A stretch of DNA of 64,000 bases from an uncultured Lachnospiraceae bacterium (GTDB taxonomy: Bacteria > Bacillota > Clostridia > Lachnospirales > Lachnospiraceae): assembly GCA_949949005.1 (NCBI GenBank), contig CATLHM010000015.1, forward strand, positions 1 through 64,000. Reading direction: 5' to 3'. Numbering within the stretch: the stretch's first letter is position 1; each line of letters opens with the position of its first letter. This document shows positions 1 through 8,773 of the stretch, in pieces. A model generated the notes under the pieces. It had not been told where the DNA came from and did no database searches. It worked only from the letters and a program-made list of their open reading frames with translations. The translations under genes and the position numbers were made by a program.

Positions 1-358
1 CCGCTACATATTTCTCAACCTGTAATTCGTCAAAACTGATATTTCCAGATTCAAGCATTCTTTCACACATGGTTTTTGCCTGATTTAAACCCTCTATTTG
101 TGCCTGGATTGTTGTAGTTTGTTTTTTTATAATTTCTGCCAATGGCACTTTATCGGATATGATATTACGGATATCTTCAATGGAAATTTCCAGTGTCCGC
201 AAATAAGCAATTTTTTTAATATTTTCAACATCTTTTTCAGAATAATCCCTATATCCGTTTTTATCATTTCGTGACGGTTCTATCAGTTTTTCTTTTTCAT
301 AAAAACGTATATTGGAACGTGTCAAACCTGTCCGTTCCTCAACCTCTTTTATTGTCAT
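1..358 (-). CDS. MerR family transcriptional regulator (partial, C-terminus off the window)
   Basis: Reading leftward from ATG at 358, the first residues are MTIKEVEERTGLTRSNIRFY, the helix-turn-helix start typical of MerR proteins, followed by EKEKLIEP and GYRDYSE, the usual MerR wing. About 119 codons are visible; the effector-binding C-terminus lies outside. A GGAGG lies 6 bases upstream of the start. It is the third gene of a leftward ABC exporter operon, with 26 bases between the permease stop and this start. It probably controls the operon promoter at 1867-1897, whose 19-base spacer is the hallmark of MerR-activated promoters. The inducer is unknown; a drug, bacteriocin or membrane stress is plausible. 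Confidence 0.9.
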   Translation of the reverse strand, partial: MTIKEVEERTGLTRSNIRFYEKEKLIEPSRNDKNGYRDYSEKDVENIKKIAYLRTLEISIEDIRNIISDKVPLAEIIKKQTTTIQAQIEGLNQAKTMCERMLESGNISFDELQVEKYVA

Positions 359-384
359 AACGCTTACCTCCTTATTCTGGTAAT

Positions 385-1122
385 CTATTTAATTTCTTTT
401 TTGCACATAACCATACATAATAAAACAATTTCTGACAAAAGGAATATTAGTCCTATAACAATAGCCCTTGCATATACTGATTTTGCAGAGTACATTCCAA
501 TTTGAAAGATATTGGAATCCAACATAAATTGATTTACATTGAAATGTGTAAACCGTTCAACAAGCACATACAAACCATTTAGAATTTTAAATGCTATTAA
601 AAGTCCGGCTACCATGGTAAAAGTTGTACTACTGGTTAGTATATAAAAAAGCAACATTAAGCAACAAAACGCCCAATGCAAAATAAACTGTACAATCAGC
701 AATTTTATTATAGCAAAAAAGGAAAAATCAATAAACGTATTTCCAAAGAAGATTGCCCCTGCGGTAATCGTACATATCGAATATACAAAAAAATACAAAG
801 CACAAGCAACAAATGATACAATAATCTCTGGCAGAACTAACATTTCACGCCGTGGAAGTTGATTGGCAATATTTTTTATGAAACCGTTCTTATACTTGGC
901 ACTCACAAATATAATAACCGCTACTGCACATAGTATCATAAGCATACCGCCATTTATTTGTGCCGCCAGCAGTTCTCCAACATTAGAATAAATCTGAATT
1001 GATTTATTCGTTGAAACCAGCATAACACTTAAAAATGCAAGCATAATATCAGCAAATAGGATTGCCCATGTGGATGCAGAGCGAAAGAAACGATATAAAT
1101 CCATTTTTATCATCTTAGTCAT
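385..1122 (-). CDS. ABC-2 type transporter permease (lantibiotic/drug export type)
   Basis: A membrane protein of 245 residues with about six hydrophobic helices (first near residues 18-38, last near 218-238) and a lysine-rich end. This is the usual size and shape of ABC-2 permeases such as those paired with BcrA-type ATPases. The ATG at 1122 is chosen over a GTG at 1131 because the GTG overlaps the GGAGGTG ribosome binding site. The start overlaps the last codons of the ATPase gene by 8 bases, so the two are translationally coupled. Together they would form an exporter or immunity pump in the cytoplasmic membrane; the substrate cannot be told. Confidence 0.85.
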   Translation of the reverse strand: MTKMIKMDLYRFFRSASTWAILFADIMLAFLSVMLVSTNKSIQIYSNVGELLAAQINGGMLMILCAVAVIIFVSAKYKNGFIKNIANQLPRREMLVLPEIIVSFVACALYFFVYSICTITAGAIFFGNTFIDFSFFAIIKLLIVQFILHWAFCCLMLLFYILTSSTTFTMVAGLLIAFKILNGLYVLVERFTHFNVNQFMLDSNIFQIGMYSAKSVYARAIVIGLIFLLSEIVLLCMVMCKKEIK

Positions 1123-1828
1123 GAGATACACCTCCTGTTAAACTAAAAAAATATTCCTCTAAATCCTCTGTCAATTCTGTTTTTAAAATCTGCTTTTTCA
1201 ATTCGCCTTTTTCAATAATTCCATAACTGGTGGCAATTTTAGATAGTTCTCTTAAAATATGGCTGGATATTATAAATGTTATTCCTCTTTCTCTGTTTAG
1301 CCTGCTAATCATTTCCCGAATTTCAGCCATGCCTTGTGGGTCAAGACCATTGATAGGTTCGTCCAAAAGAACCAGTTCCGGGCTTCCTACCAAAGCTAAC
1401 GCAATACCTAAGCGTTGTTTCATTCCAACAGAAAAGTGTTTGACTTTTTTCTTGTCGGCAGTTGACAGCCCGACGCTTTCTAAAAGCTCTGTAATATAGC
1501 TTTTACTTGAAATGCCTTTTGCCAAACACTTTAGTCTTATATTCTCTTTTGCGTTCATATTCGGGTACACTCCCGGATTTTCAATCAGCACTCCCACACG
1601 ATTCTGCGCATAAATCGTATCATGACCATTTTTCTCAAATAAACATACATTTCCTCCTGTGGGTTTTGCCAGTCCACTAATCAATCTCAAAACAGTGGTC
1701 TTTCCTGCCCCATTTCGCCCTATCAGTCCATAAATTTCGCCCTTTTTGACTGATAGATTCACACTGTTTACAACTTTATGCTTTCCATACCGTTTCGTAA
1801 GATTATTGGTTTGTACTAAAACCTCCAT
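1115..1828 (-). CDS. ABC transporter ATP-binding protein (BcrA/lantibiotic export type)
   Basis: A 237-residue ATPase with Walker A GRNGAGKT, signature FSVGMKQRL, Walker B LVLLDEP followed by INGLD, and the switch histidine in SSH. The start at 1828 (MEVLVQTNNL) is chosen over an in-frame codon at 1897 because GGAGG sits 7 bases upstream and the family normally begins just before the first beta strand. It is first in the leftward operon ATPase-permease-MerR. By family knowledge it energises the adjacent ABC-2 permease. The promoter just upstream has the long spacer expected for MerR control. Confidence 0.93.
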   Translation of the reverse strand: MEVLVQTNNLTKRYGKHKVVNSVNLSVKKGEIYGLIGRNGAGKTTVLRLISGLAKPTGGNVCLFEKNGHDTIYAQNRVGVLIENPGVYPNMNAKENIRLKCLAKGISSKSYITELLESVGLSTADKKKVKHFSVGMKQRLGIALALVGSPELVLLDEPINGLDPQGMAEIREMISRLNRERGITFIISSHILRELSKIATSYGIIEKGELKKQILKTELTEDLEEYFFSLTGGVSHD

Positions 1829-1866
1829 ACCATATCCTCCTGTTACAAAACTATTATTTTCCTTGA

Positions 1867-1897
1867 AATATAAGGTATCAATAAGGTTTACAGTCAA
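1867..1897 (-). promoter_or_regulatory. MerR-type promoter of the exporter operon
   Basis: On the minus strand, -35 TTGACT (1892-1897) and -10 TATATT (1867-1872) are separated by exactly 19 bases. Standard sigma-A promoters have 17; 19-20 is characteristic of promoters activated by MerR proteins, which untwist the spacer. A flanking CTTGA (1862-1866)/TCAAG (1894-1898) inverted repeat is centred in the spacer. The MerR gene is the last gene of this operon. Confidence 0.8.
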
Positions 1898-2008
1898 GTT
1901 CTTTTTTCATTTTTTATAAAAAATTAATTGTTACAAATCATTCCATCCAAATACCTCAAACTTTTTTCAGTTTTTCCCGTCAATCTGGCAATTTCCGTAA
2001 AAATGCCG

Positions 2009-2014
2009 TATAAT
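2009..2014 (+). promoter_or_regulatory. Probable -10 box for adenine deaminase
   Basis: A TATAAT lies 54 bases before the adenine deaminase start. The best -35 at 17 bases is the weak TGGCAA (1986-1991). A GCCGCC-T-GGCGGC palindrome (2038-2050) sits just before the ribosome binding site. I saw no purine riboswitch fold. Confidence 0.45.
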
Positions 2015-2067
2015 TCTTATATTCAATTACTTTAAGAGCCGCCTGGCGGCGGCAGAATGGAGGTAGC

Positions 2068-3876
2068 ATGATCAATCATTTCTGTAAACATCCCCTATGG
2101 GAAGTCAGCGCCCAGCTATCGGCAGTGGCAGGAGGCGCCCGGCCGGCCGACCTGGTCATTGTCCATGCCAATCTGGTCAATGTCTGCACGAAGGAGATTT
2201 TGCCGGATGTATCTGTCGCTGTATCCGGAGGGCGTATCGCCCTGGTGGGCGACGCCGGGCATTGTATCGGCGAGTGTACACAGGTAGTCGATGCCGGCGG
2301 GCAATATCTTGCTCCCGGTTTTCTGGACGGCCATATCCACGTAGAATCTTCCATGATGGGCGTAGGCGAATACGCCAAAGCGGTCATCCCCCACGGAACT
2401 GTGGGTATCTACATGGATCCCCACGAGATCTGCAACGTGCTGGGACTTGAAGGCGTCCAGTGCATGATGGAGGACGCCGCCCGCACCCCGCTGAAAGCCA
2501 TGCTGACCACACCCTCCTGCGTGCCCGCGGTTCCCGGCTTTGAGGATACCGGCTCCCACGTGGGCCCCCAGGACGTAGCCGAGACCATGGAGTGGGATAC
2601 CTGCGTGGGCCTTGGGGAGATGATGAACTTCCCCGGCATCCTCTCCTCCAATGAGGAGACCCATGCCATCACCGGAAACACCCTGAAAGCTGGAAAGATC
2701 GTCACCGGCCACTACTCCATGCCCGAAAACGGAAAGGGGTTAAATGCCTACGCCGCTTCCGGTATCCGCTGCTGCCACGAATCCACCAGGGCAGAGGACG
2801 CCCTTGCCAAAATGCGTCTTGGCATGTACGCCATGTTCCGGGAGGGCTCCGCATGGCATGATTTGAAGGAGGTGTCCAGAAGCATCACGGAAAATAAAGT
2901 GGACACCCGCTTTGCATGTCTGATCTCCGACGACACCCATCCCCACACCCTCCTGTCGCAGGGACATCTGGACCATATTGTCCGCCGGGCGGTGGAAGAA
3001 GGCATCGACGTGCTCACCGCCATCCAAATGGTGACCATCAACTGCGCCCAGTGCTTCCAGATGGATCACGAGCTGGGGAGCATCGCCCCGGGAAAATGCG
3101 CAGATATGGTGCTGCTTGACAACCTGGATGACCTGAATGTAAAGAAAGTCTGGATTGACGGCGCTCTGGCCGCTGAGGATGGGACAATTGTGGGCGAATA
3201 CGCTCCTTATACTTACCCGGAATGGGCCACCCGCTCCATCCACATCCGGGATGAAATCACACCCGAAACCTTCCGCGTTCCCGCCAAAGAAGCGTGTGTC
3301 AGCGCCCAGGGGACTGTAGAGGTGCGCGCCATCGAAGTGATCCCTGCAAGGGTAGGCGACTATGAGCGCCATGTCACCCTGCAGGTAAAGGACGGATTGC
3401 TTTTATCCGACGTGGAACAGGATGTACTCAAGACCGTGGTATTCGAGCGGCATCACGAAACCGGCAAAAAAGGCTTTGGTTTCGTGAAGGGCTTTGGAAT
3501 CCGGTGCGGAGCCATGGCCTCCACCGTAGCCCACGACGCCCACAATCTGCTTGTGGTAGGCACCAACGACGAGGATATGGCTCTGGCCGCCAACACCCTG
3601 ATCCAATGCGGCGGCGGCATGTGCGCCGTACAGAACGGGGAAGTGCTGGGACTGGTTCCTCTTCCCATTGCAGGACTGATGAGCGACAAGCCTGTGGAGG
3701 AAATCGGAAAAGTCGTAGCCTCCCTGGAGGAGGCCTGGAAAAAGATCGGCTGCTCCATGCCCTCCCCTTTCATGACCATGGCCCTGATTCCCTTAGCCTG
3801 CCTGCCGGAGCTTCGGCTCACCGACCGGGGGCTGGTGGACTGCAACCGGTTCTGCTTTGTGGATATTGAGGTTTAA
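2068..3876 (+). CDS. ade: Adenine deaminase
   Basis: A 602-residue protein of the amidohydrolase superfamily that converts adenine to hypoxanthine and ammonia in purine salvage. The N-terminal metal motif DGHIHVESSMM (histidines near residues 89 and 91) and the GTVGIYMDPHE segment are hallmarks of bacterial adenine deaminase, as is the C-terminal domain with the GLVPLPIAGLMSD stretch. Length fits the family (about 550-600). The start follows GGAGG at 7 bases spacing. It stands alone on the plus strand, converging on the maturase gene. The sequence is GC-richer than the exporter operon to its left. Confidence 0.95.
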   Translation: MINHFCKHPLWEVSAQLSAVAGGARPADLVIVHANLVNVCTKEILPDVSVAVSGGRIALVGDAGHCIGECTQVVDAGGQYLAPGFLDGHIHVESSMMGVGEYAKAVIPHGTVGIYMDPHEICNVLGLEGVQCMMEDAARTPLKAMLTTPSCVPAVPGFEDTGSHVGPQDVAETMEWDTCVGLGEMMNFPGILSSNEETHAITGNTLKAGKIVTGHYSMPENGKGLNAYAASGIRCCHESTRAEDALAKMRLGMYAMFREGSAWHDLKEVSRSITENKVDTRFACLISDDTHPHTLLSQGHLDHIVRRAVEEGIDVLTAIQMVTINCAQCFQMDHELGSIAPGKCADMVLLDNLDDLNVKKVWIDGALAAEDGTIVGEYAPYTYPEWATRSIHIRDEITPETFRVPAKEACVSAQGTVEVRAIEVIPARVGDYERHVTLQVKDGLLLSDVEQDVLKTVVFERHHETGKKGFGFVKGFGIRCGAMASTVAHDAHNLLVVGTNDEDMALAANTLIQCGGGMCAVQNGEVLGLVPLPIAGLMSDKPVEEIGKVVASLEEAWKKIGCSMPSPFMTMALIPLACLPELRLTDRGLVDCNRFCFVDIEV

Positions 3877-3919
3877 AAATCCTTAGAACATGCGCCCGCC
3901 GGACGCACTGGCAAAGGGG

Positions 3920-3948
3920 CTGTCGCACTAGAATTTATTTCGTGACAG
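3920..3948 (+). terminator. Weak hairpin between convergent genes
   Basis: CTGTCGC (3920-3926) pairs with GTGACAG (3942-3948), including one G-U pair and a 15-base loop. It lies between the convergent stops of ade and the maturase gene. There is no clean T tract, so it is only a candidate terminator. Confidence 0.3.
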
Positions 3949-3952
3949 TTCC

Positions 3953-5056
3953 TTACCTGCGCCTGGCCATCTCTGCAATCCTTTGCAGCTCCCCCAGACT
4001 GTAATCCAAAAAACTCCGCATACCGCAGCTTCCGTCTCCGACCCCGCAGTAAACCTCCTTTTGCATCCGCTTACATCCGCCGCCGCACATCTTCTCATAA
4101 GGGCATTTTTCACAGATCGGGCTTCTTTCTCTGCTGCGCATTTCGGACTTCACTGACAGCAAAAACAACTCCTCCAGTGACTGCTCCCTGAAATTTCCCA
4201 GAAGATATTCATCCAAGCAATAAAAATCACAGGGAAATACGCTTCCGTCCGCCTCCACAATGAGCTGGGGCTGGCACTTCCCGTTGATTCCACAGGAAGT
4301 AGGAATCTGATAGGCCAGATAATTTACAATGTCGTCGATCAGCTTGATGCTGCGGTAGGCTCCCTTATGGAAATCATCCAGCCAGCAGGAAAACAACTGG
4401 ATATAAAAGGAAGCAAAATCCTGGGGCGTTAAGGCGTAAGAGTTGTCCTCCTCTCCTGCAAGCTCCCCCAGGCAGGGGGTAAACTGCACCCACTTAAAAT
4501 CCTGCTTCGTGATAGCCTTCCATATCTTTTGGGGATACTTTGCAGCCTCCCTGGTCAAAGTACAAAGCACGTTATACTCCACCCCGTGCTGCTCCATCAG
4601 CCGCACCGCATCCATCACCCTTTGATAGGTTCCCTGCCCTTTCTCATCTTTTCTCGCCTCGTCATGGCAGGCGGGCAGTATATCCAGGGAAATCCCTACA
4701 AGAAAGTGATGCCGGGCCAGAAATCCGCACCACTGCTCATCCAGGGATAAGCCGTTTGTCTGAAGGGCATAGTTCACCTTAATTGATTTGTCCCAGCCCT
4801 CCACCAGCTTTACAAAATGTCTGTAAAAATCCAGCCCTGCCAGAGCCGGCTCGCCTCCCTGAAAGGCAAAATTGATCTGATCCCTCCGCTGTAAACCGGA
4901 CCGGATGTTCTCCAGGATTTTTTCTGTGGTTTCCCGGCTCATAATCCCGTAGGAGCGCACCTGCCTTAAATTGGTTATATCCGCATAAAAACAATATCGG
5001 CACCGCAGATTACACAGCGAGGATGCCGGCTTTATCATAATTGAGATATTTTTCAC
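3953..5056 (-). CDS. Anaerobic sulfatase maturase-type radical SAM/SPASM protein
   Basis: A radical SAM enzyme of about 367 residues. Near the N-terminus is the iron-sulfur motif CNLRCRYC (Cys 15, 19, 22 from the chosen start). The C-terminus has a SPASM-type set of cysteines including CEKCPYEKMCGGGC, and the middle ISLD/QFTPC blocks match anaerobic sulfatase-maturating enzymes. These convert an active-site Cys or Ser of sulfatases to formylglycine. The start is GTG at 5056 because AGGAG lies 5 bases upstream and the GTG overlaps the heparinase stop as GTGA; an upstream ATG at 5143 lies inside that gene. No sulfatase gene is in the window, so its partner is elsewhere or it modifies another protein. 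Confidence 0.88.
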   Translation of the reverse strand: MKNISIMIKPASSLCNLRCRYCFYADITNLRQVRSYGIMSRETTEKILENIRSGLQRRDQINFAFQGGEPALAGLDFYRHFVKLVEGWDKSIKVNYALQTNGLSLDEQWCGFLARHHFLVGISLDILPACHDEARKDEKGQGTYQRVMDAVRLMEQHGVEYNVLCTLTREAAKYPQKIWKAITKQDFKWVQFTPCLGELAGEEDNSYALTPQDFASFYIQLFSCWLDDFHKGAYRSIKLIDDIVNYLAYQIPTSCGINGKCQPQLIVEADGSVFPCDFYCLDEYLLGNFREQSLEELFLLSVKSEMRSRERSPICEKCPYEKMCGGGCKRMQKEVYCGVGDGSCGMRSFLDYSLGELQRIAEMARRR

Positions 5057-7179
5057 ACAAACTCCTGTCTGCCCGCCTGGGCGGGCGTAAAATTGGTTAC
5101 ACTTATCATAGTCGATGTTTCCCGTGTAAACAACCGGAAGCAAAACTCTCTGTTTCCCCCACTCTGATCTCTGACTTTGACCCGAAGCTCCCTCTCCCCC
5201 TTTTCAAAGGCAACCTCCAGCACGGAAGCTTCCCCGGGATCGTCCGCTGCGCGGGAAGCTATCACATGAGCAAATACCGCTTCCCCTCCAAACCGCCGCT
5301 CAATCAGATAAGAAAGTTCTGACACAGACGGATTGTCAGGGCCTTTGGCCGTAACCAGCTCCTGTCCCTGTGCCATGCCGTATACGGAAGTGGTCACGCC
5401 CTCATCCTCATAATCAATCCGGTAGGTTCCGTTCTCCGGCAGCCTTCCCCTGCGCACCCCATGCAGATATTTGTAAGGCTTCTTTTGGGACAGTGCCTCC
5501 CTCTCTTCTCCCTCAGGCCTCTCCTGCATCTCTCCGGAAAAATGCATGATCCAGTCAACAGGCAGCTCCTTGTCCGCTCCCCTCACGATAAACACCTCCG
5601 CGAAATATTCCTGTGTCCAGGCAATTTTTCGCTCCATCTTTACATTTTTATAATTTTCCTCGCTCCAGGCCACAATAGTAAAGCTGTCCGGCATTTGATA
5701 GGGCGCTCCCCAGTCCGCCTGCGCCTCCACATAAGTGACCCCGTCCCGCACCTCATACCGGGTAAGCCGCCCGCTCACCGGAGCCTGGTTTTCTTCCCCG
5801 ATCATGACGGTATTGTGGCTTCCCGTGTTTTTGTAATAATCATAATGGAGCAGGGCGCCGTATCCCGTGGTTCCCAGATCGGGGGCAATGCGTCTTCCCA
5901 GAGCCTGATAACTGATGGAAAGACGGTCATAGTGGTCGTGCTCCCCTCCGTAGGCGTCATGCTTAAAAAGCAGATAACGTCCGCCCTTCCCCCTTAAAAT
6001 ACTGCAGCCGAACTCCCCCTCCGGCACATGGTAATCACCCAATGCCGGGGCGCACTCCGGCAGTTCATCCACCCCGTAGAAAAAGGCCTCCGGATTATTC
6101 CTCTCCTTTTTCCGGTAGAGCTGGTTCAGTATGTAAAGCAGCTTTTCCCCGCCCATTTCCCTGTAAGCAAATTCATAAATCCACAGATCAGAGGTATGGT
6201 CCCCACTGCTTGTATCGTTGAGCATGGGAAGCGAAAAACCCGGCTCCAAGTAACAAAAAGGCAATTCCATCATTGCTCTGTAATTGGGGTGGCTGATATG
6301 GCTGTGTTTCGTGTGGAGCGCGAATTTTTCAAAGGTAAAAAAACTTGCCAGTGCATAAAAATGGTATCCAAAGGATCCCTCAAACCACATGTGGTCAGGC
6401 AGCATTCCATGTTCGAGCTGGTACAAAATGCCATACTCCCCATAGACAGCCTCCCTTATGTAATCCTCCCTGTCAAAAAGCAGGCCGATAATCCCGATTG
6501 CGGAATTGATGATCACCTCATGATTATGGATCTGCCTGTGCCGGTGTTTTCTCAAAAACTCCGCTCCCGGAAGCAGCATCCCGTCCCTTACCCCATCCTT
6601 CTGTTCCCTTGTCATGGCCCCTTCCAGCAAATCGTATGCGATTGCAAAGCTCCGCAAAAAGTTCGCCTCATCCAGGGTCTGGGCGGCCACCTTGCCGGGG
6701 CCGTTATAGGGAATATCCCCGTGAACTTCATAGTCCCTGTAATACCTTGCATATTCCGTCATTATGGCAATGGCCCTGCGGGCATAGTTTTGCTCTCCGG
6801 TAGCCAGATACAAAAGCCCCATCTGGCAGACAGCGGCATAATTCTCCATGCTCACAAGCCACCACCAGGAGCTGTCATAAGGCTCTCCTTCAAAAACACG
6901 GCCACAGCTCGGACATTTGTGGCGGCTGCCGTCATTCCTGTCAAAAACAAGCTTCACCGAACAGTCCGGACAAAAATAATAGTGATACCAGTTGCCTATC
7001 CCTGTTTTCGGCACAAGGACGGGCTGCTCCAGCACCTCTTGTACATCTTTTTTTAATTGCTCTAAGGCCTTTGGAAACGTCCTGGCCTTTTTCTTAATAT
7101 GGGAGATTTCCCCCTCTGTGAACTGCAGCATTGCCCAACCCCCGTCTGCCCGCTTCCTGTCAGGCCGACTCTTAATCAT
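5053..7179 (-). CDS. Heparinase II/III family polysaccharide lyase-like protein
   Basis: About 700 residues with a toroid alpha/alpha domain followed by a heparinase II/III-like beta-sandwich, including EHDHYDRLSISY, where the family carries catalytic His/Tyr. No signal peptide is seen, so it probably acts on imported uronate-containing oligosaccharides in the cytoplasm. An unusual four-cysteine knuckle (CPDC ... CPSC, residues about 70-92) suggests a zinc ribbon near the N-terminus. The start is uncertain: ATG at 7179 has a poorly spaced AAAGG, while ATG at 7131 has a GGGGG 8 bases upstream. It lies 17 bases after mntP and overlaps the maturase start by 4 bases. The substrate is not predictable; heparin itself is unlikely. 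Confidence 0.85.
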   Translation of the reverse strand: MIKSRPDRKRADGGWAMLQFTEGEISHIKKKARTFPKALEQLKKDVQEVLEQPVLVPKTGIGNWYHYYFCPDCSVKLVFDRNDGSRHKCPSCGRVFEGEPYDSSWWWLVSMENYAAVCQMGLLYLATGEQNYARRAIAIMTEYARYYRDYEVHGDIPYNGPGKVAAQTLDEANFLRSFAIAYDLLEGAMTREQKDGVRDGMLLPGAEFLRKHRHRQIHNHEVIINSAIGIIGLLFDREDYIREAVYGEYGILYQLEHGMLPDHMWFEGSFGYHFYALASFFTFEKFALHTKHSHISHPNYRAMMELPFCYLEPGFSLPMLNDTSSGDHTSDLWIYEFAYREMGGEKLLYILNQLYRKKERNNPEAFFYGVDELPECAPALGDYHVPEGEFGCSILRGKGGRYLLFKHDAYGGEHDHYDRLSISYQALGRRIAPDLGTTGYGALLHYDYYKNTGSHNTVMIGEENQAPVSGRLTRYEVRDGVTYVEAQADWGAPYQMPDSFTIVAWSEENYKNVKMERKIAWTQEYFAEVFIVRGADKELPVDWIMHFSGEMQERPEGEEREALSQKKPYKYLHGVRRGRLPENGTYRIDYEDEGVTTSVYGMAQGQELVTAKGPDNPSVSELSYLIERRFGGEAVFAHVIASRAADDPGEASVLEVAFEKGERELRVKVRDQSGGNREFCFRLFTRETSTMISVTNFTPAQAGRQEFV

Positions 7180-7196
7180 CCTTTAAACGAAACACT

Positions 7197-7781
7197 TTAC
7201 ATAATCCCTTTGATAAAAATTTCCAGACCAATGACAATCAAAATCACTCCGCCCAAAATCTGCGCCCGGTCAGAAAGCCTTGTCCCAAATTTCTTCCCGA
7301 TCATCAGCCCGGCCATGCAGATAATAAAAGTTACGCCGGCAATGATCAAAGCAGAGGACAGGGCCATAATCCATCCGTATCCCGCAATCGTAAAACCCAC
7401 TGATAAAGCGTCGATGGAAGTGGCAACTCCCTGAAGAAACAAAGCCCCTGCCCCGAGTCCCTCTTCCTTTTCCTCAGAATCTTTTTTGCGGATCCCGTCG
7501 GTCAGCATCTTTCCGCCAATATAAACGAGGAGCACCAGAGCAAGCCACGGAATAAACTTTTCAAACATAACAAAATACTGGACAACCGTACGGACGCAGA
7601 TCCATCCCAGCATAGGCATCAATGCCTGGAATCCCGCGAACACTCCCGCAATCCCGCACATACGGCCCCTTTTCATATCCGGTTCGTTCAGCCCATTGGT
7701 CAATGACACGGAAAAGGCATCCATGGCCAGCCCTACTCCAAGGAGTACACTGTTAAAAATAAACAAAAATCCCCATTCCAT
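7197..7781 (-). CDS. mntP: MntP-type manganese efflux pump
   Basis: A 194-residue membrane protein with about six helices and the two internal repeats typical of MntP/YebN. The first bears GLAMDAFSVSLTNG and the second SIDALSVGF, with the conserved aspartates needed for manganese export in characterised members. The ATG at 7781 begins 5 bases after the GH130 stop, with an AGGAA upstream, so the gene is inside a glycan-catabolic operon. mntP is often preceded by a manganese riboswitch; no leader exists here. The placement may reflect metal homeostasis tied to a Mn-dependent enzyme, or chance insertion. Confidence 0.9.
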   Translation of the reverse strand: MEWGFLFIFNSVLLGVGLAMDAFSVSLTNGLNEPDMKRGRMCGIAGVFAGFQALMPMLGWICVRTVVQYFVMFEKFIPWLALVLLVYIGGKMLTDGIRKKDSEEKEEGLGAGALFLQGVATSIDALSVGFTIAGYGWIMALSSALIIAGVTFIICMAGLMIGKKFGTRLSDRAQILGGVILIVIGLEIFIKGIM

Positions 7782-7786
7782 TGCGC

Positions 7787-8773
7787 TTATTCCTGCTCCA
7801 TGTAGTCCATCAGGCGCTGGGCAGTGGTAAAGGCAAGGCCGGTAACCGTATCCGCGCAGCCATAATAAATGGCAATTCTCCCTGTCGCCGCATCTGTCAG
7901 CGCCGCACAGGGAAATACCACATTGGGCACATCTCCCACACACTCATAAAGCTCGTGAGGTCCTAAAATATAGTTCTTCGTCCGCCTTATCACCTTCCAT
8001 GGCTCCTCCAGGTCAAGCAGCGCACATCCCATCCGGTACACAAAACCGTTACAGGTATTGATCACCCCGTGGTAAATCAAAAGCCATCCCTCATCCGTTT
8101 CAATCGGAACGCTTCCGGCGCCGATCTTGGTACACTGCCATGCGGAGGCGTCTCCCTGTATGGTTCCCATCACATGCCTGTGGCATCCCCAGTATTTCAG
8201 ATCGGGGCTTTCGCTTAAGAAAATATCTCCAAAAGGGGTATGTCCATTGTCGCTGGGCCGGCTCAGCATATAATAGTTGCCGTTAATTTTGCGCGGAAAT
8301 AATACACCGTTACGGTTAAACGGCAAAAAGGCGTTTTCCATCTGATAAAAGGTCTTAAAGTCAAAGGTATATCCAATCCCAATGGTAGGATACCCATGGT
8401 ATCCGTTGCACCAGGTAACATAATATCTGTCCTCTATGAAACAAACCCTGGGATCATAACGGTAATCCCTTTTGGCCACCTCCGGATGCGCCCCCTGGAA
8501 GCAGACGGGCTCGTCGGAAATCTCCCAGTGGATGCCGTCCCTGCTGAACCCGGGAAAAATATCCATGCTGATGGACTTACTGTCACACCGGAACACTCCC
8601 GCAAAACCCTCCCCGAAGGGAACCACTGCGCTGTTAAAGATACTGTTTGAATTTTTGGTGGCAAACCGCTCAATAATCGGGTTTGCATCATAGCGCCATA
8701 CCGGCAGATGTTCTCTGCCAGTTGGCTCCTGCCATGGGATATTTGGTAAATTCTCTCCTGTAATTTTAATCAT
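7787..8773 (-). CDS. GH130 family glycoside phosphorylase (beta-mannoside type)
   Basis: A 328-residue five-bladed beta-propeller protein. The segments [47 protein letters not shown] and LIYHGV follow the GH130 pattern. GH130 enzymes phosphorolyse beta-mannosidic bonds such as mannosyl-glucose or mannosyl-N-acetylglucosamine, releasing mannose 1-phosphate in the cytoplasm. A few are hydrolases. It is first in the operon GH130-mntP-heparinase-maturase. AGGAG lies 8 bases before the ATG. Subfamily and acceptor sugar are not decidable by eye. Confidence 0.88.
   Translation of the reverse strand: MIKITGENLPNIPWQEPTGREHLPVWRYDANPIIERFATKNSNSIFNSAVVPFGEGFAGVFRCDSKSISMDIFPGFSRDGIHWEISDEPVCFQGAHPEVAKRDYRYDPRVCFIEDRYYVTWCNGYHGYPTIGIGYTFDFKTFYQMENAFLPFNRNGVLFPRKINGNYYMLSRPSDNGHTPFGDIFLSESPDLKYWGCHRHVMGTIQGDASAWQCTKIGAGSVPIETDEGWLLIYHGVINTCNGFVYRMGCALLDLEEPWKVIRRTKNYILGPHELYECVGDVPNVVFPCAALTDAATGRIAIYYGCADTVTGLAFTTAQRLMDYMEQE

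Noticed and set aside
1898-2067. Purine riboswitch before adenine deaminase
   Set aside because: No three-way junction with the conserved loop sequences could be found in the leader.
5057-5143. Upstream ATG (5143) as start of the sulfatase maturase
   Set aside because: It lies inside the heparinase gene with no ribosome binding site, while GTG 5056 has AGGAG at 5 bases and overlaps the stop as GTGA.
6028-7056. A 342-codon frame on the plus strand
   Set aside because: Antisense to the heparinase-like gene, with no ribosome binding site and no recognisable domain.
7782-7800. Manganese (yybP-ykoY) riboswitch before mntP
   Set aside because: Only 5 bases separate mntP from the GH130 stop, so there is no room for a leader.
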